Notes: generated by a model from the letters alone, not told the origin. 64,000 nucleotides of DNA from Microbacterium sp. lyk4-40-TSB-66 (GCF_030209475.1 NZ_JARVRW010000001.1:372001-436000), one strand, 5' to 3'; numbered from the stretch's first letter, positions 36,947-50,582 are shown. A program made the numbers and translations.

Positions 36947-37086
36947 GGGCCGGTTGCGCGCGCAGTCCTCGCGTTCATCGCGTCCGCATGGAAAGGCGCG
37001 AGCGACTTCGCGACGGCAGCCCCGACGTCGGTCGGAGCCGGTCGTGTTTCGTCCGGCGCTGCTTCACGCGGCGCCGTTCGCGCTGC

Positions 37087-38487
37087 TCAGGCTCGCCAGA
37101 CCGGCGGATGGGGGAGCGGCCCCCGGCGTCCCTCGAGCTGCGCGGCGAGGGACAGCAGCGTCGCCTCGCCGCCGGGACGCCCGACGAGCTGGACCGAGAC
37201 GGGGTGGCCGGTGGCATTCGCCGTGACGGGCACGGTCATCGCGGGCAGACCCGCGACGTTGACGAAGCTCGAGTAAGGCGCGTACTCGACCTGCATCGCG
37301 AACGTGCGCTCGGGCGAGTGCCCTGCATACGCTCCGATCGGCTGCGGCGGCTGGGCGAGGGCGGGGGTGAGGACCGCGTCGAACGCCGAGAAGTCCGCGA
37401 CCGTCCGCCGTTCGAACGCCCGAGCGGCGGCCAGACCATCGAGCAGGTCGAGCGCCGAGAGGCGTCGCCCCTCCTGCACGAGCCAGGCGGTCAGGGGCTC
37501 CACGACGGCGAGATCCGCCTGACTCAAGGGGATCCGCGCCGCGCTCGCGCGCCACAGCACCCGGAAGAGCGCCGCGTAGCCCCGCGGATGCCATGCCGCG
37601 TCCTCCACCTCGTGCCCGCTGTCGCCCAGCCACGCGGATGCCGTCTCGAACGCGGCACGGGCGTCGGGATCGAGGCGGATGTCCTCATCGTCGTCCCACG
37701 GGGAGACCGTGGTCGTGCCCACGCGGAGCCGGGTCGGCTCTCGCCGCGCGGCGTCGACGAACGGACCGCCCCCGGGCGCCGCCGTCGCGTACCGGAACGG
37801 CGCCAGACCGACGAGGGCGTCGAGGAGGTGGGCCGCATCCTCGGCTGAGCGCGCGATCGGGCCCGTCACCGACAGTCCGTCGGGGGAGTCGAAGCCCGAA
37901 CCGATCGGCAGACGCCCGCGGGAGGGTTTCAGTCCCACCACTCCGACGGTCGCGGAGGGGATGCGGATGGAGCCGCCGCCGTCGGAACCCACGGCCGCGG
38001 GCAGGAATCCGGCCGCGACGGCGACGGCCGCGCCGCCGCTCGACCCGCCGGCGCCGGCCGACGGCCTCCACGGATCGCGTGCCGGGTCGTGGATGAGCGG
38101 CTCGGTGAATCCGGTGAGCCCGAATTCCGACGTGCTCGTCTTGCCGACGTTCACCGCACCGGCGGCGTCGAGGGCGCGCGCGAGCGGATCGGATGCCGTC
38201 GGCACGTGGTCGGCGCGGGATCGCGAGCCGTACCGGGTGGGCACGCCCGCGCGGGCGACGAGGTCCTTGTCGGCGAGGGGGACACCCCACAGCGACCCCG
38301 CCGACGGATTCCGGAGCCGCAGGGCATGCTCGCGGGCAGCGCTCGCGCTGACCTCGGCGAACGCACCGAGATCGTCGAGCCGCTCGATGCGATCGAGGTA
38401 GTGCTCGGCCACCTCGGAGGGGGAGAGCTCACCCGCGCGCAGCGCTCCGGTCTGGGCGACGAGCGACAGATCGTGCAGGCGTGGCAT
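37087..38487 (-). CDS. Amidase signature family enzyme
   Basis: An amide hydrolase of 466 aa with the complete Ser-cisSer-Lys triad: Lys74 in PLADKDL, Ser149 in AGGSSGG and Ser173 in DGGGSIRIPS. The AS signature runs over residues 140-185. No signal peptide is present, so it acts inside the cell. It is not a GatA because gatB and gatC are absent and the C-terminal half is unlike GatA. Substrate cannot be told from sequence. The next gene downstream on this strand starts 250 bp away; it is likely monocistronic. Confidence 0.88.
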   Translation of the reverse strand: MPRLHDLSLVAQTGALRAGELSPSEVAEHYLDRIERLDDLGAFAEVSASAAREHALRLRNPSAGSLWGVPLADKDLVARAGVPTRYGSRSRADHVPTASDPLARALDAAGAVNVGKTSTSEFGLTGFTEPLIHDPARDPWRPSAGAGGSSGGAAVAVAAGFLPAAVGSDGGGSIRIPSATVGVVGLKPSRGRLPIGSGFDSPDGLSVTGPIARSAEDAAHLLDALVGLAPFRYATAAPGGGPFVDAARREPTRLRVGTTTVSPWDDDEDIRLDPDARAAFETASAWLGDSGHEVEDAAWHPRGYAALFRVLWRASAARIPLSQADLAVVEPLTAWLVQEGRRLSALDLLDGLAAARAFERRTVADFSAFDAVLTPALAQPPQPIGAYAGHSPERTFAMQVEYAPYSSFVNVAGLPAMTVPVTANATGHPVSVQLVGRPGGEATLLSLAAQLEGRRGPLPHPPVWRA

Positions 38488-38537
38488 GGATCGAGACTAC
38501 GACGCTCGTCGTGGCGACCGTCGCCGCGGGACCCGCG

Positions 38538-39107
38538 TCAGATCCAGTACTCCGGGGTGGTGAGCAGGGCCCGGGTGTCCTCGCCGCTCCGACGCAGTCG
38601 CCCCTTGGCCGGCACGCCCACGAGCACGCTGTCGGCGGGGGCGTCACGCGTCACGACGGCGTTCGCGCCCACCACCGTGCCGGCACCCAGGGTGATGGGA
38701 CCGAGGATCTTGGCTCCGGCACCCACGGCGACGCCGTCATGCAGGGTGGGGTGGCGTTTGCCGCCCTCGCGCTGCCGCCCGCCGAGGGTGACGCCGTGGT
38801 ACAGCATCACGTCGTCACCCACTTCGGCGGTTTCGCCGACGACGACACCCATGCCGTGGTCGATGAAGAAGCGGCGCCCGATCGTCGCCCCGGGGTGGAT
38901 CTCGACGCCGGTGAGCCACCGGGTGATCTGCGAGAGGGCCCGCGCCGGGAAGCGCAGACCACGTCGCCACAGGCGGTGGGCGACGCGGTACGACCACACG
39001 GCGTGGAGCCCCGGGTACAGCAGAGCGATCTCGAAGGCGCCGCGCGCCGCGGGGTCGCGGAGCTTGGCTGAGGAGACGTCTTCGCGGATGCGGGAGAGGA
39101 CCCCCAC
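38538..39107 (-). CDS. epsC: Serine O-acetyltransferase (EpsC/CysE family)
   Basis: A left-handed beta-helix acetyltransferase of 189 aa that makes O-acetylserine from serine and acetyl-CoA. Hexapeptide repeats run from [19 protein letters not shown] through [12 protein letters not shown], with the catalytic His pair in FIDHGMG and LYHGVT. It lacks the N-terminal helical domain of the long enterobacterial CysE. The C-terminus ends EYWI; a terminal Ile is what CysE inserts into the CysK active site to form the cysteine synthase complex. It follows cysK by 2 nt in one operon. Confidence 0.93.
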   Translation of the reverse strand: MGVLSRIREDVSSAKLRDPAARGAFEIALLYPGLHAVWSYRVAHRLWRRGLRFPARALSQITRWLTGVEIHPGATIGRRFFIDHGMGVVVGETAEVGDDVMLYHGVTLGGRQREGGKRHPTLHDGVAVGAGAKILGPITLGAGTVVGANAVVTRDAPADSVLVGVPAKGRLRRSGEDTRALLTTPEYWI

Positions 39108-39109
39108 CG

Positions 39110-40048
39110 TCAGTCTTCGCGCAGGTGCTCGTACAGCGCCGTCGAGAGGTAGCGCTCGCCGTACGACGGGATGATCACGACGATGTTCTTGCCCGCGGCC
39201 TCGGGACGACGGGCGACCTCGAGAGCGGCCCAGATCGCCGCACCCGACGACATGCCGACGAGGATGCCGTCTTTGGCGGCCGTCTCGCGGGCGAGGCGGA
39301 TGGCGTCGTCGAACTCGACGTCGATGACCTCGTCGAGGATGTCGCGGTCGAGGATCTCGGGCACGAAGTTCGGGCCGATGCCCTGGATCTTGTGCGGGCC
39401 GGGGTGGCCCTTGGTGAGGATGGGGGAGTCGGCCGGCTCGACGGCGACGATCTGCACGCCGGGGACGCGCTCCTTGAGCACCTGACCGACACCCGTGATG
39501 GTTCCGCCGGTGCCGATGCCGGCGACGAAGTAGTCGACCTTGCCGTCGGTGTCGCGGAGGATCTCCTCGGCCGTCGTCCGACGGTGGATGGCGGGGTTGG
39601 CCTCGTTCTCGAACTGGCGGGCCCAGACGGCACCCGGGGTCTCGGAGACGATGCGCTTGGCCTCGTCGACGGCGAGCTTCATGCCCTTCGTGGGGTCGGT
39701 GAGCACGAGCTCGGCGCCGAAGGCCTTGAGCAGGATGCGACGCTCCTTCGACATCGAGGCGGGCATCGTCAGGATGACCTTGTAGCCGCGCGCGGCGCCG
39801 ACCATCGCGAGGGCGATGCCGGTGTTGCCGCTCGTGGACTCCACGATCGTGCCGCCGGGCTGCAACTCGCCGGATGCCTCCGCCGCGTCGACGATCGCGA
39901 TGCCCAGACGGTCCTTGACGCTGGATGCGGGATTGTAGAACTCCAGCTTCAGCAGGATCTGCGCCTCGGTCCCCTCTGCGACGCGGTTCAGCCGCACCAG
40001 AGGCGTGTCGCCGAACGCGGTGGTGATGTCGGGGTGGATGCCGGGCAT
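39110..40048 (-). CDS. cysK: Cysteine synthase A
   Basis: A PLP beta-replacement enzyme of 312 aa using sulfide and O-acetylserine to make cysteine. The PLP lysine is Lys45 in [10 protein letters not shown]; the substrate loop STSGNTG is at 71-77, and GTGGTITG binds the phosphate. It starts divergently from prmC, with about 100 bp between. Together with epsC it forms the cysteine-synthesis pair. Such pairs respond to sulfur supply, but I see no operator that I can name. Confidence 0.96.
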   Translation of the reverse strand: MPGIHPDITTAFGDTPLVRLNRVAEGTEAQILLKLEFYNPASSVKDRLGIAIVDAAEASGELQPGGTIVESTSGNTGIALAMVGAARGYKVILTMPASMSKERRILLKAFGAELVLTDPTKGMKLAVDEAKRIVSETPGAVWARQFENEANPAIHRRTTAEEILRDTDGKVDYFVAGIGTGGTITGVGQVLKERVPGVQIVAVEPADSPILTKGHPGPHKIQGIGPNFVPEILDRDILDEVIDVEFDDAIRLARETAAKDGILVGMSSGAAIWAALEVARRPEAAGKNIVVIIPSYGERYLSTALYEHLRED

Positions 40049-40147
40049 GGGGCGCCTTTCGCCGTCGGTCAGAACGCGATCATCCTAAGCGAGCCGCCCG
40101 GGGCCGGTTCTGTGTATGACGCCCCGCTACTAAGCTGGTGCCCCGTC

Positions 40148-41038
40148 ATGCTCGAGACGCCTCCGCCCCCTGTTTCCCCCGCTCTCGTCGGCGACGTCGT
40201 CCGCGAGACCGCCCGCCGCTTCGGGGTGGCCGGTGTCCCCGATCCGCAGGTCGATGCCGAGCTGCTCGTCGCCCACGTGCTCGACACGTCGCGCGGGGGA
40301 GTGCAGGCCGCAGCCGTCCGCGGGGACCGGATGCCGCCCTCCGCCCTGTCGGCACTGGCCTCTCTCGTCGACCGACGCTGCCAGCGCGAGCCGCTGCAGC
40401 ATCTGACGGGCGTCGCTCCGTTCCGCTCCCTCGAACTGGCCGTGGGTCCGGGCGTCTTCGTCCCCCGACCCGAGACCGAGATGGTGGCCCAGCTCGCGAT
40501 CGATGCGCTCCGAGCCGTGGCATCCGAGTCCCCGATCGCGGTCGACCTCGGAACCGGCAGCGGCGCGATCGCCCTCGCGATGGCGACCGAGGTGCCGCAC
40601 GCGCGCGTCTTCGCCGCCGAGAACTCCGTCGACGCGTTCATCTGGACGAAGCTGAACCACTCCCGCGTGGGTGCCGACAACCTCACCCTCGCCTTCGCCG
40701 ATCTCGCCGTCGCCTTCGCCGACCTCGACGGCACCGTGTCGGTCGTCGCCTCCAACCCGCCCTATGTGCCCGACGACGCGATCCCGCGCGACCCCGAGGT
40801 GCGCCTGTTCGATCCGCCGGCGGCGCTGTACGGCGGACCCGACGGCTTGGATGCCGTGCGTCGACTCAGCGAGGTGGGTCTGCGTCTCGCCCATTCCGGC
40901 GGCGTCATCGTGCTCGAGCACGGAGAGTGGCAGGGTGAGGCGATACGCGGCATCCTGTCCGCCGACGGATGGCGCTCGGCCGCCACGCACACCGACCTCA
41001 CGATGCGCGACCGCGCGACGACGGCCATCCGTCCGTGA
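40148..41038 (+). CDS. prmC: Release factor glutamine methyltransferase
   Basis: A SAM-dependent N5-glutamine methyltransferase of 296 aa modifying the GGQ motif of RF1 and RF2. The SAM motif DLGTGSGAIALAMA and the NPPY catalytic motif (VASNPPYVPDDA) are clear. TAAGCT at 40131-40136 is the likely -10 box. In most relatives prmC directly follows prfA; here a 6.4-kb minus-strand block stands between. It begins the run prmC-tsaC-wecA-atpI-atp. Confidence 0.95.
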   Translation: MLETPPPPVSPALVGDVVRETARRFGVAGVPDPQVDAELLVAHVLDTSRGGVQAAAVRGDRMPPSALSALASLVDRRCQREPLQHLTGVAPFRSLELAVGPGVFVPRPETEMVAQLAIDALRAVASESPIAVDLGTGSGAIALAMATEVPHARVFAAENSVDAFIWTKLNHSRVGADNLTLAFADLAVAFADLDGTVSVVASNPPYVPDDAIPRDPEVRLFDPPAALYGGPDGLDAVRRLSEVGLRLAHSGGVIVLEHGEWQGEAIRGILSADGWRSAATHTDLTMRDRATTAIRP

Positions 41039-41077
41039 CCGGGCTCTCAGCGGGGCACGACTAGACTGACGCGCGAC

Positions 41078-41812
41078 ATGTCACCCGTCTACGACTGCCG
41101 TGACGAGTCGCAGCTGCTGTCCGGGATGCGCCACGCGCGTCAGGCGATCGGCCGAGGCGAACTCGTCGTGCTCCCCACCGACACCGTCTACGGAATCGCC
41201 GCCGACGCGTTCAATGCGCGCGCCGTCGCGGGGCTCCTCGAGGCGAAAGGCCGGGGACGCCAGCAACCGCCGCCCGTGCTCGTGCCGGGCATCGCGACGC
41301 TGCGCGCCCTCGTGGCCGAGATCCCGCCCGCCGTCGACGACCTCGTGCGCGAGTTCTGGCCGGGCGGGCTGACCATCGTCCTGCCCGCGCAGCCGTCGCT
41401 CTCGTGGGACCTCGGCGACACCCACGGGACGGTCGCGGTGCGCATGCCCGCGCAGAAGCTGACGCTCGAGCTGTTGGAGGAGACGGGACCCCTCGCCGTC
41501 TCGAGCGCGAACCTGACCGGCATGGCGGCCGCCGTCGACATCGACTCCGCCCGCGACATGCTGCGCGACACCGTCGCCGCGTACCTCGACGCCGGTCCCA
41601 GCGAGACTGGCGTCGCCTCGACGATCATCGATGCCACGACTCTGGTCGGCGGTGCCGAGCCCCAGGTGCGTGTGCTGCGCGAAGGCGCCATCTCGCGCGA
41701 GCGCCTGCGCGAGGTGCTCGGCGATCTGCTCGAGCCCGACCCCGAGGACGCCGTCGACCCGGTCGTGCCGTCGGCCGAGGCGTCGCCGGATTCCGAGGCG
41801 CCGGGTCCGTGA
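41078..41812 (+). CDS. L-threonylcarbamoyladenylate synthase (TsaC/Sua5)
   Basis: A YrdC-domain enzyme of 244 aa that makes threonylcarbamoyl-AMP for the t6A tRNA modification. The KxR-type substrate motif region is GELVVLPTDTVYGIAADAFN; KGRGRQQPPPVLV and PLAVSSANLTG are conserved. In place of the common KxRP it reads KGRGRQ, typical of actinobacterial members as I recall. The C-terminal 30 residues are acidic and probably disordered. TAGACT (41062-41067) lies 10 nt before the ATG. Its stop overlaps the GTG of the WecA-like gene. Confidence 0.92.
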   Translation: MSPVYDCRDESQLLSGMRHARQAIGRGELVVLPTDTVYGIAADAFNARAVAGLLEAKGRGRQQPPPVLVPGIATLRALVAEIPPAVDDLVREFWPGGLTIVLPAQPSLSWDLGDTHGTVAVRMPAQKLTLELLEETGPLAVSSANLTGMAAAVDIDSARDMLRDTVAAYLDAGPSETGVASTIIDATTLVGGAEPQVRVLREGAISRERLREVLGDLLEPDPEDAVDPVVPSAEASPDSEAPGP

Positions 41813-42984
41813 CCCAGTATCTCCTCATCATCCTGTTCACGGCGGCGGTCACGCTCGCGCTGTCGTGGGTGGTGTGGAAGCTCGCCCTGCGGTTCAAGCT
41901 CTATCCCGGCATCCGGGAACGCGACGTCCATCAGACGCCGACGCCCCGTCTGGGCGGGGTGGCGATGTTCCTGGGTGTCGCCGCGGCGTTCGCCCTGTCG
42001 AGCAGCAATCCCTACTTCGCGATCCTCTGGGCCGACCCGGTGCCGGTGCTGTCGCTCCTGGGTGCCGTCCTCCTCATCGTCCTGGTGGGGGTCGCCGATG
42101 ACCTGTGGGACCTCGACTGGATGATCAAGCTCGGCGCGCAGTTCATCGCCGCGGGCATCATCGCGTGGTTCGGACAGCTGCAGATCCTGTCGTTGCCGAT
42201 CGGGGCCCTCACGGTCGGATCGGGGTGGGTGAGCTTCCTGCTCACCGTGTTCGCGCTCGTGGTCGTGATGAACGCCGTCAACTTCATCGACGGGCTCAAC
42301 GGCCTCGTCGCGGGCGTCTGCCTGATCGCCAACGGCGTGTTCTTCGCGTACTCCTACCTCCTGGTGCGCGACACCGGAGCGAGCACCTACTTCAACCTCG
42401 CCTCGTTCATCGCCGCCGTCCTCATCGGCGCGTGCCTCGGGTTCCTCCCCATGAACTGGACGCCGGCGAAGCTGTTCATGGGCGACGCGGGCGCGCTCAT
42501 GCTGGGTCTGCTGATGGCCAGTTCGGCCATCGCGATCACCGGCCAGCTCGATCCGGCCGTGCTCGACCCCGAGAAGATCGGTCGCTCGCAGCTGCTCGGT
42601 GCCTTCATCCCGATCCTGCTGCCGGTCGTCATCGTGCTGCTCCCTCTGCTCGATTTCGGACTGGCGGTCCTGCGACGCCAGTGGGCCGGCCGCTCGCCCT
42701 TCTCGCCCGACCGCAAGCACCTGCACCATCGCATGCTCGACATGGGCCACAGCGACCGCGACGCCGTGCTCATCTTCTACAGCTGGACCGCCGTCGTCAG
42801 CCTCGCGTTCCTGCTGATGTACATCGGAACGCAGCAGAGCTGGCCCGGCGACTACCTCATCGGCATCCTCTTCGGCCTCACCGGTGTGGCCGCGTGCGCC
42901 GTTCTCACCCTCCTTCCCTCACAGCACCGTCTGCGGCGGTTGACCCGTCGTGCCCGACCCACCCGACCGGAGACCCCCTCATGA
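41809..42984 (+). CDS. WecA/MraY-type phospho-sugar polyprenyl-phosphate transferase
   Basis: A polytopic membrane enzyme of 391 aa with about 11 helices. The family motifs are present: VHQTPTPRLGGVAMF, GVADDLWDLDW, NAVNFIDGLNGL and the catalytic KLFMGDAGALMLG followed by DRKHLHHRMLDMGHS, the HHxxxxxG loop of the WecA branch. It probably transfers GlcNAc-1-P to decaprenyl phosphate to start wall arabinogalactan or teichoic-type polymers. The GTG overlaps the previous stop and its own stop overlaps the AtpI-like ATG, so four genes are chained. Confidence 0.93.
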   Translation: MTQYLLIILFTAAVTLALSWVVWKLALRFKLYPGIRERDVHQTPTPRLGGVAMFLGVAAAFALSSSNPYFAILWADPVPVLSLLGAVLLIVLVGVADDLWDLDWMIKLGAQFIAAGIIAWFGQLQILSLPIGALTVGSGWVSFLLTVFALVVVMNAVNFIDGLNGLVAGVCLIANGVFFAYSYLLVRDTGASTYFNLASFIAAVLIGACLGFLPMNWTPAKLFMGDAGALMLGLLMASSAIAITGQLDPAVLDPEKIGRSQLLGAFIPILLPVVIVLLPLLDFGLAVLRRQWAGRSPFSPDRKHLHHRMLDMGHSDRDAVLIFYSWTAVVSLAFLLMYIGTQQSWPGDYLIGILFGLTGVAACAVLTLLPSQHRLRRLTRRARPTRPETPS

Positions 42985-43469
42985 GCAGTACGACGCCCGA
43001 CGCCCGCCGACCCCTTTCGAGCACGCCGGTGTTGCGCACCGCCCTGGTCTGGGGTGGGATCGTGACCGCCGCGCTGCTCGTGGTGGGGGCGATCGTCGGT
43101 TTCACCGTCGGGGGAGCGCCCGGTCTCGGCAGTGCCCTGGCGGGAGTCGCCGTCAGCGCGATCTTCCTGGCCGTCACGGCGACCAGCATCCTGGTGGCGA
43201 ACCGGTGGTACGGCGATCCGCTCTACGTCCCGATCTTCTTCGGGATCGTCCTCGGAGGGTGGCTGCTCAAGCTGGTCCTGTTCATCGTCGCCATCGCCGT
43301 CCTGCGAGGTCAGGACTGGGTCGACCTCGTCGTCTTCTACGTCGCGCTCGTGATCAGCGTGCTGGCTTCGCTGGCGGTGGACGTCGTGGTGCTCATGCGC
43401 ATGCGCATCCCCAGCGCCAGCGACGTGACGCTGCCCACCGACCCCGACGCCGGCGACCGTCGCGCGTGA
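42981..43469 (+). CDS. AtpI-like small membrane protein
   Basis: A 162-residue protein with four hydrophobic helices, in the position of atpI before the ATP synthase genes. The segments FGIVLGGWLLKLVLFIVAIAVL and the polar ends match the weakly conserved ATP synthase protein I pattern. AtpI is thought to help assemble the c-ring or import magnesium; no fixed motif proves it here. Starts in an ATGA overlap with the WecA-like gene. Followed by about 215 bp before atpB. Confidence 0.78.
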   Translation: MSSTTPDARRPLSSTPVLRTALVWGGIVTAALLVVGAIVGFTVGGAPGLGSALAGVAVSAIFLAVTATSILVANRWYGDPLYVPIFFGIVLGGWLLKLVLFIVAIAVLRGQDWVDLVVFYVALVISVLASLAVDVVVLMRMRIPSASDVTLPTDPDAGDRRA

Positions 43470-44777
<1,308 letters not shown>

Positions 44778-44811
44778 TCCGGCCGCTCTCGACTCACTGT
44801 AAGGAGACAGG

Positions 44812-45372
44812 ATGCTGAACGCTCTTGTCACACTCGCCGCGGAGCCCGCGGGCGAAGAAGCGCAGAACCCGCTCCTGCCTGCCGCGTACGACATCATCTG
44901 GTCGGCGGTGTGCTTCGTCATCATCGCCATCGTGGTGTGGCGTGTGGCTCTGCCGCGCATGGCGAAGCTGCTCGACGAGCGCAGTGCGGCCATCGAGGGC
45001 AACATCGCCAAGGCCGACGAGGCCCAGCGACAGGCCGAGGCCGCCCTCGAGGAGTACACCGCCCAGCTTGCCGAAGCGCGCAAGCAGGCCGGTGAGATCC
45101 GTGAGGGCGCGACGCAGGACGGTCGCAAGATCGTCGCCGAGGCGAAAGAGACCGCCGCCACCGAGGCTGCGCGCATCACCGCCAGCGCGCACGCGCAGAT
45201 CGAGGCCGAGCGTCAGACGGCTCTCGTGCAGCTGCGCACCGAGGTCGGTACCCTCGCGGTCGACCTCGCCGGCAACGTGATCGGTGAGACGCTGACCGAT
45301 GACGCGCGTGCGAACGCCGTGGTCGACCGCTTCCTCGCCGAGCTCGAGGCCTCCGAGAAGGCGGCCAAGTAA
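44812..45372 (+). CDS. atpF: ATP synthase F0 subunit b
   Basis: The stator subunit of 186 aa: one N-terminal helix (residues 27-46) and a long charged coiled coil ([19 protein letters not shown] onward) reaching F1. An AAGGAGA site precedes the ATG. The final TAA shares its A with the atpH ATG (TAATG), so subunits b and delta are coupled. Confidence 0.96.
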   Translation: MLNALVTLAAEPAGEEAQNPLLPAAYDIIWSAVCFVIIAIVVWRVALPRMAKLLDERSAAIEGNIAKADEAQRQAEAALEEYTAQLAEARKQAGEIREGATQDGRKIVAEAKETAATEAARITASAHAQIEAERQTALVQLRTEVGTLAVDLAGNVIGETLTDDARANAVVDRFLAELEASEKAAK

Positions 45373-46160
45373 TGGGCAGCGCGACCACTCAGGCCCGCAC
45401 CGCGACGTCGGAGGCGCTGGCCTCCACGTCGGGCGTCGATCTCGACGTCGCGCGCGAGCTGTTCGCGGCCGTCGCCGCCGTGAGCGGCTCGGCGCAGCTG
45501 AGCGGCGCGCTGTCCGACTCGTCGGTGCCGCCCGCCGCGCGTGCGGGTCTGGTCTCGGCGGTCTTCGGTCCGTCGTACCAGCCGGCGACGGTGGCGCTGC
45601 TCTCCAGCGCCGCCCAACAGCGCTGGTCGAACTCCGGCGAGTTCATCGAGGGGCTCGAAGAGCTCGCCGTGCAGGCGACCTCGGTGGCCGAGCCGGCCGA
45701 CATCGAGGCGGAGCTGTTCTCGTTCTCGCGCACGGTCGCATCCAATGGCGAGCTCGAGCTCGCGCTGGGTGGTCGCCTCGGCGGTGCCACGGCGAAGAGC
45801 GACCTCGTCTCGAAGCTGCTCGACGGACGCGCCAGTGCCGGCACCGCGCTCATCGTCTCGTCGCTGGTGGAGCACGCCCGCGGTCGGCGGGTGCGCGCTC
45901 TGCTGCGCCGGGCCGAGCGCATCGTCGCCGACCAGCGTGCACGCATCGTCGCGACGGTGTACGCCGCCACCCCGCTGCGCGACGACCAGCAGGTCCGCCT
46001 GCAGAACTCCCTCAGCGCGCGATACGGCTCAGCGGTCACGCTCAACACCGTGATCGACCCGACGGTGCTCGGCGGACTGCGTGTGCAGGTCGCGGACGAC
46101 ATCATCGACGCGAGCGTGTCCGCACGTCTCGCCGACCTCCGCCAGCGGATCGCAGGCTAA
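45372..46160 (+). CDS. atpH: ATP synthase F1 subunit delta
   Basis: The OSCP-like stator subunit of 262 aa, longer than the usual 180 as in other actinobacteria. The C-terminal conserved part is [19 protein letters not shown] with a final strand-helix [13 protein letters not shown]. The N-terminal helical bundle binds the alpha subunits. One-base overlap with atpF. Confidence 0.95.
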   Translation: MGSATTQARTATSEALASTSGVDLDVARELFAAVAAVSGSAQLSGALSDSSVPPAARAGLVSAVFGPSYQPATVALLSSAAQQRWSNSGEFIEGLEELAVQATSVAEPADIEAELFSFSRTVASNGELELALGGRLGGATAKSDLVSKLLDGRASAGTALIVSSLVEHARGRRVRALLRRAERIVADQRARIVATVYAATPLRDDQQVRLQNSLSARYGSAVTLNTVIDPTVLGGLRVQVADDIIDASVSARLADLRQRIAG

Positions 46161-46222
46161 AGACTTTCCGCCCGAGCGGGCGTGGATCTGGGGGCCGAGT
46201 GCCCCACGAACGAAGGAAGACA

Positions 46223-47854
46223 ATGGCAGATCTCTCTATCAGCCCCGACGTCATTCGTGACGCGCTGAAGGACTTCGTCAACGCCTACGAGCCCACCGGC
46301 GCTGCGGCGACCGAGGTCGGCGCCGTCGTCGACGCGGCCGACGGCATCGCGCACGTCGAGGGCCTTCCCGGCGTGATGGCCAACGAGCTCATCCGCTTCG
46401 CGAACGGCACTCTGGGCCTGGCTCAGAACCTCGACGAGAACGAGATCGGTGTCGTCGTGCTCGGCGAGTTCTCCGGCATCGAAGAGGGTCAGAGCGTCAC
46501 CCGTACGGGTGAGGTGCTCTCGGTCGGCGTCGGTGACGGCTACCTGGGTCGCGTCGTCGACCCGCTCGGAAACCCGATCGACGGTCTCGGCGAGATCGCG
46601 ACCGAGGGTCGTCGCGCATTGGAGCTGCAGGCTCCCGGCGTCATGCAGCGCAAGAGCGTGCACGAGCCGCTGCAGACCGGTATCAAGGCCATCGACGCGA
46701 TGATCCCGGTCGGACGCGGACAGCGTCAGCTGATCATCGGCGACCGCCAGACCGGCAAGACGGCCATCGCGATCGACACGATCATCAACCAGCGTGCGAA
46801 CTGGGAGTCCGGCGATGTCGACAAGCAGGTGCGCTGCATCTACGTCGCCATCGGTCAGAAGGGTTCCACCATCGCCTCGGTGAAGGGTGCCCTCGAAGAC
46901 GCCGGCGCGATGGAGTACACCACCATCGTCGCGGCCCCGGCCTCCGACCCCGCCGGCTTCAAGTACCTCGCCCCCTACACCGGTTCGGCCATCGGCCAGC
47001 ACTGGATGTACGGCGGCAAGCACGTCCTCATCATCTTCGACGACCTGTCGAAGCAGGCCGAGGCGTACCGCGCCGTGTCGCTGCTGCTCCGCCGCCCGCC
47101 GGGCCGCGAGGCGTACCCCGGTGACGTCTTCTACCTCCACTCGCGTCTGCTCGAGCGTTGCGCGAAGCTGTCCGACGAGCTCGGTGCAGGTTCGATGACG
47201 GGTCTGCCGATCATCGAGACCAAGGCGAACGACGTCTCGGCGTACATCCCGACCAACGTGATCTCGATCACCGACGGACAGATCTTCCTGCAGTCCGACC
47301 TGTTCAACGCCAACCAGCGCCCCGCGGTCGACGTGGGTATCTCGGTCTCCCGCGTCGGTGGCGACGCTCAGGTGAAGTCGATCAAGAAGGTCTCGGGCAC
47401 GCTGAAGCTCGAGCTGGCCCAGTACCGCTCGCTCGAAGCGTTCGCGATGTTCGCGAGCGACCTCGATGCGGCGTCACGTCGTCAGCTCGCCCGTGGAGCG
47501 CGTCTGACCGAGCTGCTCAAGCAGCCGCAGTACTCGCCCTACCCGGTCGAGGAGCAGGTCGTCTCGATCTGGGCGGGTACGAACGGGAAGCTCGACACCG
47601 TCGAGGTCTCCGACGTGCTCCGCTTCGAGCGCGAACTCCTCGACTACCTCCGTCGCAACTCGACGGTGCTCGACACCCTGCGTGAGACCAACGCGCTCGG
47701 TGACGACACCCTCGCCGAGCTCGAGAAGCACGTCGATGCCTTCTCGAAGGAGTTCCAGCCCGGCAAGGACCAGAGCGTCATCGGCGCAGAGAAGGTCGAC
47801 GCCGCCGGCGCGGAAGACGTCAACCAGGAGCGGATCGTCAAAGGCCGTCGCTGA
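46223..47854 (+). CDS. atpA: ATP synthase F1 subunit alpha
   Basis: The non-catalytic nucleotide-binding subunit of 543 aa. Walker A GDRQTGKT is at 173-180, the Walker B region is [13 protein letters not shown] and the SVSRVGG motif binds gamma and beta. A disordered C-terminal tail ([20 protein letters not shown]) extends past the fold, as in mycobacterial alpha subunits, where such a tail suppresses ATP hydrolysis. GAAGGAAGAC precedes the ATG. Confidence 0.97.
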   Translation: MADLSISPDVIRDALKDFVNAYEPTGAAATEVGAVVDAADGIAHVEGLPGVMANELIRFANGTLGLAQNLDENEIGVVVLGEFSGIEEGQSVTRTGEVLSVGVGDGYLGRVVDPLGNPIDGLGEIATEGRRALELQAPGVMQRKSVHEPLQTGIKAIDAMIPVGRGQRQLIIGDRQTGKTAIAIDTIINQRANWESGDVDKQVRCIYVAIGQKGSTIASVKGALEDAGAMEYTTIVAAPASDPAGFKYLAPYTGSAIGQHWMYGGKHVLIIFDDLSKQAEAYRAVSLLLRRPPGREAYPGDVFYLHSRLLERCAKLSDELGAGSMTGLPIIETKANDVSAYIPTNVISITDGQIFLQSDLFNANQRPAVDVGISVSRVGGDAQVKSIKKVSGTLKLELAQYRSLEAFAMFASDLDAASRRQLARGARLTELLKQPQYSPYPVEEQVVSIWAGTNGKLDTVEVSDVLRFERELLDYLRRNSTVLDTLRETNALGDDTLAELEKHVDAFSKEFQPGKDQSVIGAEKVDAAGAEDVNQERIVKGRR

Positions 47855-47879
47855 GTAGCGACGACACGAGAACGGAATC

Positions 47880-50250
<2,371 letters not shown>

Positions 50251-50251
50251 C

Positions 50252-50512
50252 ATGTCGTTGCGCGTGAGCCTGGTGTCGGCAGACGCCGAGGTGTGGACGG
50301 GGGAGGCGACGCTCGTCGTCGCCAAGACCGTCGAGGGTGAGATCGGCTTCATGCAGGGGCATGAGCCGGTGCTCGCGATCCTCGCCCAGGGCGAGGTGCG
50401 CATCACCCGCACCGACGGCACGAAGATCCTGGCCAACGCCGAGGACGGCTTCCTGTCGATGGCGAGCGACGAGCTGACCATCGTCGCCGGAAACGCCTCA
50501 CTCGTCTCCTGA
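50252..50512 (+). CDS. atpC: ATP synthase F1 subunit epsilon, short form
   Basis: An 86-residue epsilon subunit with the N-terminal beta-sandwich (SLRVSLVSADAEVWTGEA, TVEGEIGFMQGHEPVLAIL). It lacks the C-terminal helix hairpin that inhibits ATP hydrolysis in E. coli; enterobacterial epsilon is about 139 aa. Short epsilon is usual in some actinobacteria, and other subunits take over the brake. Last gene of the operon, followed by a strong terminator. Confidence 0.94.
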   Translation: MSLRVSLVSADAEVWTGEATLVVAKTVEGEIGFMQGHEPVLAILAQGEVRITRTDGTKILANAEDGFLSMASDELTIVAGNASLVS

Positions 50513-50527
50513 CGCCGCTTCATCGCT

Positions 50528-50570
50528 GACGCGCGTCGCCCGATCATCGGGCGGCGCGCGTCGTTGTTTT
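50528..50570 (+). terminator. Strong intrinsic terminator of the atp operon
   Basis: A 16-bp stem (50528-50543 with 50547-50562, one T-G pair, loop TCA) followed by GTTGTTTT. Confidence 0.93.
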
Positions 50571-50582
50571 CCCGGAGTGCAC

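Noticed and set aside
37087..38487. GatA subunit of the glutamyl-tRNA amidotransferase
   Set aside because: gatB and gatC are not nearby, and the sequence outside the signature is unlike GatA.
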